18,866 bases of DNA from DASZHA01 sp049644325 (lineage in GTDB: Bacteria; Chloroflexota; Dormibacteria; DASZGP01), in the NCBI GenBank assembly GCA_049644325.1, contig JBARRR010000021.1:1-18866 (forward strand), read 5' to 3'. Under the pieces are notes generated by a model. The model saw nothing but the letters and a program-made list of their open reading frames with translations. It ran no database searches and was not told the origin of the DNA. A program made the translations under genes and the position numbers. Within the stretch, counting starts at the first letter, position 1, and the number at the start of each line of letters is the position of its first letter. Shown one piece after another: positions 13,501 through 18,866 of the stretch.

Positions 13501-15458
13501 TCCTCGCCCTTCCCCGCCCCCGCTCGCAGCGCATCCACTACGCCGGGGTCGGTGAGCGTGGTCGTGTCACCCAGCGCCCGCTCCTCAGCGACGTCGCGCA
13601 GCAACCGCCGCATGATCTTCCCCGACCGCGTCTTGGGCAGCTCCGGGGTGAAGTGGATCTGCCGCGGCTTAGCGATCGGCGAGATGAGCTTGGCAACGTG
13701 ATTGCGCAGCTCCTCGCCGGCCGCCTCGGAGGGCTCGAAGCCAACGCGCAAGATCACGTAGCAGACGATCGCCTGCCCGGTGGTGGCGTCGGTGGCGCCA
13801 ACCACGGCGGCCTCGGCCACCGACGGATGGTCGACCAGCGCCGACTCGATCTCGATCGTGGAGATCCGGTGACCGCTCACGTTCATCACGTCGTCAACGC
13901 GGCCGAGGAGCCAGAAGTCGCCCTCTTCGTCGATCTTGCAGCCGTCGCCGACGAAGTACTTGCCGGGGTAGCGCGACCAGTACGTCTCCACGTAGCGGTC
14001 GTGGTCACCATATATACCGCGCAGCATCGCGGGCCATGGCCGGTCCAGCAGCAGGTAGCCGCCACCCCCCGGGCCGACCGGGTTGCCGTTCTCATCGACC
14101 ACCGCTGCCGAGATCCCGGGCAGCGGCTTGCCGGCCGAACCCGGCTTGAGCGTGGACACCCCGGGCAGGGGGCTGATCATGATCGAGCCCGTCTCGGTCT
14201 GCCACCAGGTGTCGACCACCGGCACCCGGTCGCCGCCGATGTGCTTGCGGTACCAGAGCCAGGCCTCGGGGTTGATCGGCTCACCGACCGTCCCCAGCAG
14301 TCGAATCGAAGACAGGTCGTGCTTCTGCGACCACTCCTCGCCCCACTTCATGAAGGTCCGGATCGCGGTGGGCGCGCAGTAGAGGATGTTGACCTTGTAG
14401 CGCTCGATGATGTCCCACCAGCGGTCCTTGTTAGGGGTGTCGGGCGTGCCCTCGTACATCACGCTGGTGGCGCCGTTGGTCAGCGGGCCATAGACGATAT
14501 AGGTGTGCCCGGTTACCCAGCCGACATCAGCGGCGCACCAGTAGACGTCGCGGGGCTTGATGTCGAAGACGTAGTGATGGGTCGACGCCGCTCCCACCAG
14601 GTAGCCGCCGGTGGTGTGGACGATGCCCTTGGGCTTGGCCGTGGTCCCCGACGTGTAGAGGATGTAGAGCAGGTCCTCGGCGTCCATCTGCTCGGGCTCG
14701 CACTCCGGGGACTGGCCTGGGACGATGTCGTCCCACCAGACGTCACGCCCCGCCTCCATGGTGGTGTCCTGGCCGGTCCGTCGCGCCACCAGGACCTTCT
14801 CGATCGAGGGGCAGGCGCCATCGGCAATGGCCTCGTCGACCGCCGGTTTGAGCGCCGCCGGCGCGCCCCGACGGTTGCCACCGTCGGCGGTGATCACCAG
14901 CTTGGCGGTGGCGTCCTGGATGCGGCCGCGCAGCGCCTCGGCGCTGAAACCGCCGAAGACCACGGTGTGGGCAGCGCCGATGCGGGTGCAGGCCAGCATC
15001 GCGATGGGCAGCTCGGGGATCATCGGCATGTAGATGGCGACCCGGTCGCCGCGCTCCACGCCCAGCTCCTTGAGGGCGTTGGCGGTGCGGCAGACCTCCT
15101 CGAGCAGCTCCTGGTAGGTGATGGTGCGGGCGTCGCCCGGCTCCCCCTCCCAGTGGTAAGCGACCTTGGTGCCCTTGCCCTCGGCAACGTGCCGGTCGAG
15201 GCAGTTGAAGCTGACGTTGAGCTTGCCGCCGACGAACCACTTGTAGTCGGGCGCCTCGCCTTCCAAGGCCGTCTGCCACGGCTCGAACCAGACCAGGCGT
15301 CGGGCCTCCGACTCCCAGTAGGCGACGAAGTCACGCTCGGCGCGGTCGTACACCTCGGCGGTGGCGTTCGCCCGCTCGGCGAACTTGGGATCGGGCGGGA
15401 TCTTGACCCCGCCGCCGTAGAAGATGTCGATCCCGCTTCCCTGCTTTGTCTCAGCCAT
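13497..15458 (-). CDS. acs: Acetyl-CoA synthetase (acetate--CoA ligase)
   Basis: The 653-residue length is typical of AMP-forming acetyl-CoA synthetase, which makes acetyl-CoA from acetate, ATP and CoA in the cytosol via acetyl-AMP. Family blocks run throughout: WFVGGKLNVSFNCLDRH near the N-terminus, VVFGGFSAEAL, the P-loop YTSGTTAKPKG (from Tyr268), WCAADVGWVTGHTY, VGEPINPEAW, DTWWQTETG and VDDVMNVSGHR. PKTRSGK ends at Lys614, the lysine acetylated for regulation in characterised homologues. The P-loop reads GTTAKPKG where many Acs have GSTGKPKG, a tolerated variant in related ligases. AGGAGG lies 10 nt before the ATG. The gene is divergent from the acetate transporter, which strongly supports the assignment. 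An acetyltransferase or deacetylase partner is not in the window. Confidence 0.97.
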   Translation of the reverse strand: MAETKQGSGIDIFYGGGVKIPPDPKFAERANATAEVYDRAERDFVAYWESEARRLVWFEPWQTALEGEAPDYKWFVGGKLNVSFNCLDRHVAEGKGTKVAYHWEGEPGDARTITYQELLEEVCRTANALKELGVERGDRVAIYMPMIPELPIAMLACTRIGAAHTVVFGGFSAEALRGRIQDATAKLVITADGGNRRGAPAALKPAVDEAIADGACPSIEKVLVARRTGQDTTMEAGRDVWWDDIVPGQSPECEPEQMDAEDLLYILYTSGTTAKPKGIVHTTGGYLVGAASTHHYVFDIKPRDVYWCAADVGWVTGHTYIVYGPLTNGATSVMYEGTPDTPNKDRWWDIIERYKVNILYCAPTAIRTFMKWGEEWSQKHDLSSIRLLGTVGEPINPEAWLWYRKHIGGDRVPVVDTWWQTETGSIMISPLPGVSTLKPGSAGKPLPGISAAVVDENGNPVGPGGGGYLLLDRPWPAMLRGIYGDHDRYVETYWSRYPGKYFVGDGCKIDEEGDFWLLGRVDDVMNVSGHRISTIEIESALVDHPSVAEAAVVGATDATTGQAIVCYVILRVGFEPSEAAGEELRNHVAKLISPIAKPRQIHFTPELPKTRSGKIMRRLLRDVAEERALGDTTTLTDPGVVDALRAGAGKGED

Positions 15459-15552
15459 TTTGGGTCAACCTCCTACACGCCTGTGCCCTGTCCCGACATC
15501 CATTCTTGCACCGCCGGCGACGGCCGTGTGACGCCCCAAGCAAGACTGACTC

Positions 15553-15581
15553 TCGACGGATGGCGACAGCAGTGCTATAAC
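15553..15581 (+). promoter_or_regulatory. Candidate sigma-70-type promoter of the acetate transporter
   Basis: TCGACG (15553-15558) and TATAAC (15576-15581) are separated by 17 bp, close to TTGACA-N17-TATAAT. Initiation near 15588 would give a leader of about 30 nt containing the Shine-Dalgarno GGAGGG. A perfect 8-bp palindrome, GACTAGTC (15594-15601), sits just downstream of the likely start site and could be an operator. The 161-bp divergent region also carries the acs promoter, which I could not pinpoint. Confidence 0.5.
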
Positions 15582-15619
15582 GAATCCCAGGCCGACTAGT
15601 CTGGTTCTTTGGAGGGAAC

Positions 15620-16273
15620 ATGATGACTGATGAAGTTAGGCCGGCACCTCCACTGGCGGACCCCGCTCCGCTTGGTCTAGGCGCTTTTGCCCTAACCACT
15701 TTTCTGCTGAGCGCGCACAACGCGTTCGGCCCCACGTCAGTCCCGCTGCTGGCCTTCTTCGGTGTCGCCATCTTCTACGGCGGCCTGGGTCAGTTCCTGG
15801 CGGGCATGATGGAGTTCCGCAATCGCAACGTCTTTGGCGCCACTGCATTCTCGACATACGGCGCCTTCTGGATGGGCCTGGCCGCCTTTGTTGGGCTGGT
15901 CCTGCTGGGCAAGGTGGCCACCGCTGAGGTGGCGCCGTCGCTGGCCTGGATCCTGCTGGCGTTCGCGATCTTCAACACTTACATGCTGTTGTGGAGCTCG
16001 CGCGTCAGCGTCGCGGTTTTCATGGTCTTCCTGACCCTGGAACTCACCGAGATCCTGCTGTCGATAGGCAACTTCAACGGTGCCGCGGCCGGCTCGGGGC
16101 TCACCGCCCTGGGCGGCTACATGGGCATCGTCACCGCCGCCGTCGCCTGGTATGCATCGGCGGCAGGGGTGGTGAACGGCATGGCCGGACACCCGGTCCT
16201 CCCGGTGGGGCATCCCTTCTGGGGCGAGACCGCGGCAGCCCCGTCAGCCATGACTCGACCAGCCGGCGCGTAA
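15620..16273 (+). CDS. Acetate uptake transporter, GPR1/FUN34/YaaH (AceTr) family
   Basis: The 217-residue membrane protein has six hydrophobic segments (about 18-31, 41-63, 73-97, 107-125, 130-148, 161-183), as in the AceTr family of acetate/succinate permeases. The family signature NPAPLGL appears as DPAPLGL at residues 14-20, with Asp replacing the usual Asn. FGATAFSTYGAFWM (72-85) is the other hallmark. Members such as SatP take up acetate with protons across the inner membrane. GGAGGG lies 4 nt before ATG 15620; a second ATG follows directly at 15623. Placement back-to-back with acs indicates a joint role in acetate uptake and activation. The C-terminal tail after HPFWGE is short and Ala/Pro-rich. 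Confidence 0.93.
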   Translation: MMTDEVRPAPPLADPAPLGLGAFALTTFLLSAHNAFGPTSVPLLAFFGVAIFYGGLGQFLAGMMEFRNRNVFGATAFSTYGAFWMGLAAFVGLVLLGKVATAEVAPSLAWILLAFAIFNTYMLLWSSRVSVAVFMVFLTLELTEILLSIGNFNGAAAGSGLTALGGYMGIVTAAVAWYASAAGVVNGMAGHPVLPVGHPFWGETAAAPSAMTRPAGA

Positions 16274-16281
16274 GCGCCGGC
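16262..16281. terminator. GC-rich hairpin between convergent genes
   Basis: GCCGGCGC (16262-16269) and GCGCCGGC (16274-16281) form a perfect 8-bp stem with a GTAA loop. It spans the transporter stop codon and is followed by a second GC palindrome (GGCCCGGCCGGGCC). No T-run follows on either strand. It could slow polymerases converging from both sides but is not a standard intrinsic terminator. Confidence 0.4.
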
Positions 16282-16299
16282 CCGGCCGGGCCCTGAGGT

Positions 16300-16677
16300 T
16301 CAGGTCCCGACCGCCGCCTTCAGTGCGTCAACGTCGTCGGCCCCCAGCACCAGGCGGGTGTCGGTGGCCACGTACATGTAGGTCAGGCTGATGCCGGCGT
16401 CGGCGGCCGCCCGGGTCACCCGCGCCAGCTCACCCGGCTGATCCTGGAGCGGCCCGACCACGACGGCCTCCGACGTGCCGCCAACAGTCACTCCGGCCGC
16501 GTCCAGGGCCGCCCGTGCCGTGTCGGCGTCTTCAACGAGCACGTGGATCACGCCGCTGCCTCCGGTTGCCACGCCGCAGCCCCCGATGACGTTTATCCCG
16601 GCCTTGGCCAGAGCCTCCGCCACGTCGGCCACCACGCCGGCGCGATCCTCGATATCGATCTGCAGGTCTGTTGCCAT
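16300..16677 (-). CDS. Double ACT-domain protein
   Basis: The 125-residue protein consists of two ACT-like ligand-binding units and nothing else. Unit one is LQIDIEDRAGVVADVAEALAKAGINVIGG (5-33) with a following strand pair. Unit two begins GPLQDQPGELARVTRAAADAGISLTYMYVAT (75-105), ending LVLGADDVDALKAAV. Stand-alone ACT proteins usually bind amino acids or other small molecules and act as sensors, alone or with a partner. The ligand and partner here are unknown. I placed the start at 16677 because AAGGAGGG lies 6 nt before it; an in-frame ATG at 16728 would add 17 polar residues and bury that ribosome-binding site in coding sequence. It is convergent with the acetate transporter, so a link to acetate metabolism is not implied. 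Confidence 0.85.
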   Translation of the reverse strand: MATDLQIDIEDRAGVVADVAEALAKAGINVIGGCGVATGGSGVIHVLVEDADTARAALDAAGVTVGGTSEAVVVGPLQDQPGELARVTRAAADAGISLTYMYVATDTRLVLGADDVDALKAAVGT

Positions 16678-16708
16678 CGTCAGCCCTCCTTGCCGTCGAT
16701 CCGAATCA

Positions 16709-16794
16709 TCCGACTGGCATTCTGGCATGACAGCGAGGGCAACCTCCTGGCCGTGGTCCAGAGGAAGGACCCTGGCTCTACGTCAGCCGGCTGA
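16709..16794 (+). pseudogene. Possible relic of a VOC/glyoxalase-family C-terminus
   Basis: In the plus-strand frame ending with the TGA at 16792-16794, the text reads IRLAFWHDSEGNLLAVVQ, then RKDPGSTSAG and stop. This resembles the last strand pair of vicinal-oxygen-chelate proteins (pattern F.D.EGN.LAL). No upstream part of such a gene remains: the frame runs into the antisense of the ACT gene and its ribosome-binding site. Its 3' end overlaps the end of the next minus-strand gene by 17 bp. It may be the leftover of a deleted gene or a coincidence, and is too short for a firm call. Confidence 0.3.
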
Positions 16795-17164
16795 CTCCCA
16801 GCGTGTCGGCCAGCTCCAGGAGGTCGGCGCCCGCCTGGTGATCGCCGTTCCGGATGAACCCACCGGCGGCGCCGCGAGCCACCTCGACTGCGGCTGCCAG
16901 CATCCCACCGTGCGCCAGGCCGCGGACCACACCCCGGACCAGCTCCGCCACCTCGGGGCCGTGAACCGCCTTGACGACGTCCAGCAGTGAAAGGGCCAGT
17001 AGCGGCCCCAGCGACCCGTCGACGACGCCCATCTCGAGCTGCCACCGCAGCTGGGTCAGGTAGTCCAGCGCCACCGCCTCGGTCTGCTCCGCCGCGGGCC
17101 GGCGCACCACCTCGCGGCGGGTGAAGTTGACGTGGATCAGGTTGGGCGTCTCATCGGTGTTCAC
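16778..17164 (-). CDS. Hypothetical helical protein downstream of the WYL regulator
   Basis: I do not recognise this 128-residue protein. It opens with a short strand-like segment (IHVNFTRREVVRRP) and then appears almost wholly helical, with Leu/Ala/Val-rich stretches: LDYLTQLRWQLEMG, LGPLLALSLLDVVKAV, PEVAELVRGVVRGLAHGG and AGADLLELADTLG. The Ala/Leu-rich helices are amphipathic and not long enough for clear membrane spans, so a soluble helical bundle is likeliest. The GTG start is 29 nt after the WYL stop on the same strand, so the pair is probably one operon. No Shine-Dalgarno sequence is visible. Codon periodicity and lack of a better overlapping frame support it as a real gene. Confidence 0.62.
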   Translation of the reverse strand: MNTDETPNLIHVNFTRREVVRRPAAEQTEAVALDYLTQLRWQLEMGVVDGSLGPLLALSLLDVVKAVHGPEVAELVRGVVRGLAHGGMLAAAVEVARGAAGGFIRNGDHQAGADLLELADTLGVSRLT

Positions 17165-17193
17165 AAGACCATAGTCGAGGTGCCCTGGGACAA

Positions 17194-18186
17194 CTATCTG
17201 TCGCGCTTTTGCTCCCCGGCGTAGGTCTCGGCCATCCGCGCCGCCACCTCGGCGACCTCGCGCCGCAGCGACGCGGGCTCCAGCACCTCGCAGTCAGCTC
17301 CCCAACTGAGGATCCAGGGCAGGATCTCCACCCGCCCGCGCACTGAGACCTCCATCCGCACCCCACCGCCGCGCACCGCGCCGAGCTTCTGCGACGAGTG
17401 CCAGAACGACTCCCTGACCCGCCCAGCGGCCGCGGGCCTGAAGTGCAGCACCACCCTCTCGATCTTGTCCTTGCTCCATATCCCCCATGAGTGCCGGAGG
17501 TATCGAGCCAGGTTGAAGTCCGCGGGGAGGTAGTACGGCGTATCGAGCAGCTCCGCCCCGGCGATCCTCTCGACCTTGAAGCTGCGGACCTCGCGCGAGA
17601 GCTCGTCGTAGCCGATCAGGTATGTGCCGTGGCCGGTCATCGAGGCCGGCTCCAGGTAATACGGCCGCAGCACCCGCGCCGACTTCTTGCCCACTGCGTC
17701 GCGATACTCCAGGCGCACCTTGCGCCGCCCCAGCCAGGCGCGGACCAGCACCCCGAAGACGTCCGCCTGCCGCGCCGACCGCGGTTTGGCCGAGAGCTCC
17801 CCGGCGGTCTCCTCGAAGAACCGCGCCACCAGCTTGGCCTCCTCCGGCATCGCTCGCGCGATCTTGGTGAGCGCCATCCCCAGCACCGGGTCGTTGTGGT
17901 CCGCGTGCTTGACCGCCAGCCGCCCCGCCATCAGCATCGCCACCGCCTCGGGCTGGGAGAACTCGATCGCGGGCATGAAGTAGCCCTCGCGGATAAACCA
18001 GCGGTGGCCGTCCTCGTAGACAGGGACACCGATCCCCTCCAGCGCCACGATGTCGCGCAAGGCCGTCTTCTTGTGCGTACCGGTGCGCTCACCCAGCTCG
18101 CGCGTGGTTATGCCGCCCGCTCCGCCAATGATCTGCGCCACCTTGAAGAGCCGCGCCGCGCGGTCCTGCTTCTCGAATTCGGCCAT
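17194..18186 (-). CDS. WYL-domain transcriptional regulator
   Basis: The 330-residue protein has the HTH-WYL-WCX layout. Residues 10-66 form a winged helix (LFKVAQIIGGAGGITTRELGERTGTHKKTALRDI, then a wing with YEDGHRWF). Residues about 148-225 are the WYL domain (VRLEYRDAVGKKSARVLRPYYLEP, YLIGYDELSREVRSFKVERIAGAELLD). Residues about 235-318 are the WCX extension (ERVVLHFRP, VRMEVSVRG, EILPWILSWGADCEVLEPASLRREV). Such regulators bind DNA and sense ligands, including nucleic acid in some cases, and many sit near DNA-repair or defence genes. The ligand and targets here are unknown. TAGAGT lies 9 nt before the ATG and no Shine-Dalgarno sequence is evident. It is divergent from the exchanger gene and followed by a small hypothetical gene. 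Confidence 0.9.
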   Translation of the reverse strand: MAEFEKQDRAARLFKVAQIIGGAGGITTRELGERTGTHKKTALRDIVALEGIGVPVYEDGHRWFIREGYFMPAIEFSQPEAVAMLMAGRLAVKHADHNDPVLGMALTKIARAMPEEAKLVARFFEETAGELSAKPRSARQADVFGVLVRAWLGRRKVRLEYRDAVGKKSARVLRPYYLEPASMTGHGTYLIGYDELSREVRSFKVERIAGAELLDTPYYLPADFNLARYLRHSWGIWSKDKIERVVLHFRPAAAGRVRESFWHSSQKLGAVRGGGVRMEVSVRGRVEILPWILSWGADCEVLEPASLRREVAEVAARMAETYAGEQKRDR

Positions 18187-18195
18187 GCTGCTCGC

Positions 18196-18201
18196 ACTCT
18201 A
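18196..18201 (-). promoter_or_regulatory. Candidate -10 box (TAGAGT) for the WYL gene
   Basis: TAGAGT on the minus strand ends 9 nt before the ATG at 18186, within the 66-bp divergent gap. It would yield a leaderless or near-leaderless transcript. No -35 was recognised. Confidence 0.38.
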
Positions 18202-18237
18202 ACGACCCGGGGCAACACGGGCACCGCCCGCTCGTCA

Positions 18238-18243
18238 TATAGT
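18238..18243 (+). promoter_or_regulatory. Candidate -10 box (TATAGT) for the exchanger-like gene
   Basis: TATAGT matches TATAAT at five of six positions and ends 9 nt before ATG 18253, where no Shine-Dalgarno sequence is present. Its distance from the divergent WYL -10 candidate is about 40 bp, so the two promoters would nearly abut and could be co-regulated by the WYL protein (inference). Confidence 0.48.
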
Positions 18244-18252
18244 GCGTGCCAA

Positions 18253-18866
18253 ATGTCCAGCCTGTCGCTCCCGGTCCTGCTGGCAATCTTCGCGGCGTCC
18301 GCGGCTGTGATCTGGATCGCGGGGATCCAGCTATGCAACCAGACCGACGTCATCGACGTGCGCTTCGGGCTGGGCCAGGCGCTAGGCGGCCTGATCATGC
18401 TTGCCTTCGCGACCAACCTGCCTGAGATCGCGATCGTGGGCACCGCCGCAGTGCGCCAGAACTTCGACATCGCCACCGGCAACATCCTTGGTGGCATCGC
18501 CATCCAGACCGTGGTCCTGGTGATCATGGACGGCGTCGGCGTGCCGCGGCGGCCGCTGACCTACGCCACCGCCTCGCTGGTGCAGGTGCTGGAGGGCGCG
18601 CTGGTGATCGCGGTGCTCGCGGTGGCGGTGATCGCAACCATTCTTCCCGGCTCCTTGGTCGTCTTCCGCATCGACCCCAGCGCGCTCCTGATCGTTGTCT
18701 TCTGGATCGGCGGCCTCTTCCTGGTCCGTAGGGCCTCCAAGAACCTGCCCTGGAAGAAGGCGCGGGAGGAGGCCGACCCGGACACGCCCCGGCGCAGGCG
18801 TGGCAAGGCTCACGAGGTGAAGCGGTCCACTGCGGTGGTACTTGTGATCTTCATCGTCGCCGCCAT
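18253..18866 (+). CDS. Sodium/calcium exchanger-like membrane protein, N-terminal part (runs off right edge)
   Basis: The frame is open from ATG 18253 to the window end (204 residues plus two bases). The protein is membrane-embedded: hydrophobic segments lie at about 5-24, 43-66, 80-95, 109-132, 143-158 and from 193. Residues 50-92 (LAFATNLPEIAIVGTAAVRQ, FDIATGNILGG) match the first alpha-repeat of the NCX/CaxA cation-exchanger superfamily, with the conserved acidic E58 and N77. These proteins exchange Ca2+ for Na+ or H+ across the cytoplasmic membrane. The motif ends ILGG where many members have LGSN, so this may be a divergent subgroup. A very basic loop (about 159-191, with KK and RRRR) precedes the next helix and would face the cytoplasm. 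The second alpha-repeat lies beyond the window. Confidence 0.8.
   Translation, partial: MSSLSLPVLLAIFAASAAVIWIAGIQLCNQTDVIDVRFGLGQALGGLIMLAFATNLPEIAIVGTAAVRQNFDIATGNILGGIAIQTVVLVIMDGVGVPRRPLTYATASLVQVLEGALVIAVLAVAVIATILPGSLVVFRIDPSALLIVVFWIGGLFLVRRASKNLPWKKAREEADPDTPRRRRGKAHEVKRSTAVVLVIFIVAA

Noticed and set aside
13653..15599. A 648-codon plus-strand open frame opposite acs
   Set aside because: It is the antisense shadow of a clear acetyl-CoA synthetase. The translation is Val/Gly/Asp/His-rich with no domain pattern; long antisense frames are common in GC-rich genes.
17162..17180. TATGGT as a leaderless -10 for the hypothetical gene at 17164
   Set aside because: It ends only 3 nt before the GTG, too close for a normal initiation distance.
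1..18866. CRISPR arrays, tRNA/rRNA genes, transposases, attachment sites
   Set aside because: I looked for regularly spaced repeats, tRNA-like cloverleaf ends and transposase motifs and saw none. The cas4-like domain belongs to the TM0106 fusion and has no array beside it.

Overview
The window is 18.9 kb of GC-rich (roughly two-thirds by eye), densely packed bacterial chromosome. It has no tRNA, rRNA, CRISPR array or transposase that I can see. The gene content (an F420-type luciferase-like oxidoreductase, DUF5519, a WYL regulator, a LuxR-type HTH fused to HD domains, lipoproteins with Ser/Thr/Pro linkers, an LPXTG-like sorting motif) fits an Actinobacteria-like or neighbouring GC-rich Gram-positive-type lineage such as Dormibacterota or Chloroflexota. 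I cannot place it more firmly. Many starts have no Shine-Dalgarno sequence but carry a TANNNT hexamer 6-10 nt upstream, which suggests frequent leaderless transcription. No gene-free stretch exceeds about 160 bp.

Left block (1-3284, all minus strand, read right to left): a DUF429 RNase H-fold protein; a Phd/YefM-type antitoxin; a PIN-domain toxin that seems to use a CTG start overlapping the antitoxin stop; a lipoprotein whose ATG overlaps the toxin stop; an F420-type LLM oxidoreductase; and the start of a second lipoprotein that leaves the window. Divergent from this block (3357-7384, plus strand) is a 1161-residue protein that joins a RecB/Cas4-like Fe-S nuclease, a DEDD-type exonuclease and an SF1 helicase. 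A small anchored protein of unknown function follows it.

Middle block: a minus-strand pair (DUF5519 luciferase-like protein and 'adenosine-specific kinase' DUF355); a strong intrinsic terminator; and a large secreted penicillin-acylase-family Ntn hydrolase on the minus strand with an LPNTG motif near its C-terminus. Divergent from it are an SRPBCC protein and a tandem HD/HD-GYP protein with a LuxR HTH. A phased GCCGG repeat lies in the divergent region.

Right block: acetyl-CoA synthetase (minus) and an acetate uptake transporter (plus) share a divergent promoter region and form an acetate-assimilation unit. After them come a double-ACT-domain protein, a possible relic of a VOC protein, a hypothetical helical protein, a WYL-domain regulator (all minus except the relic), and the start of a sodium/calcium-exchanger-like membrane protein that runs off the right edge.

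The strongest candidates for something undescribed are the divergent DUF429 / nuclease-exonuclease-helicase locus next to a toxin-antitoxin pair, the lipoprotein coupled to that pair, and the sortase-motif acylase. All are hypotheses from sequence reading alone.
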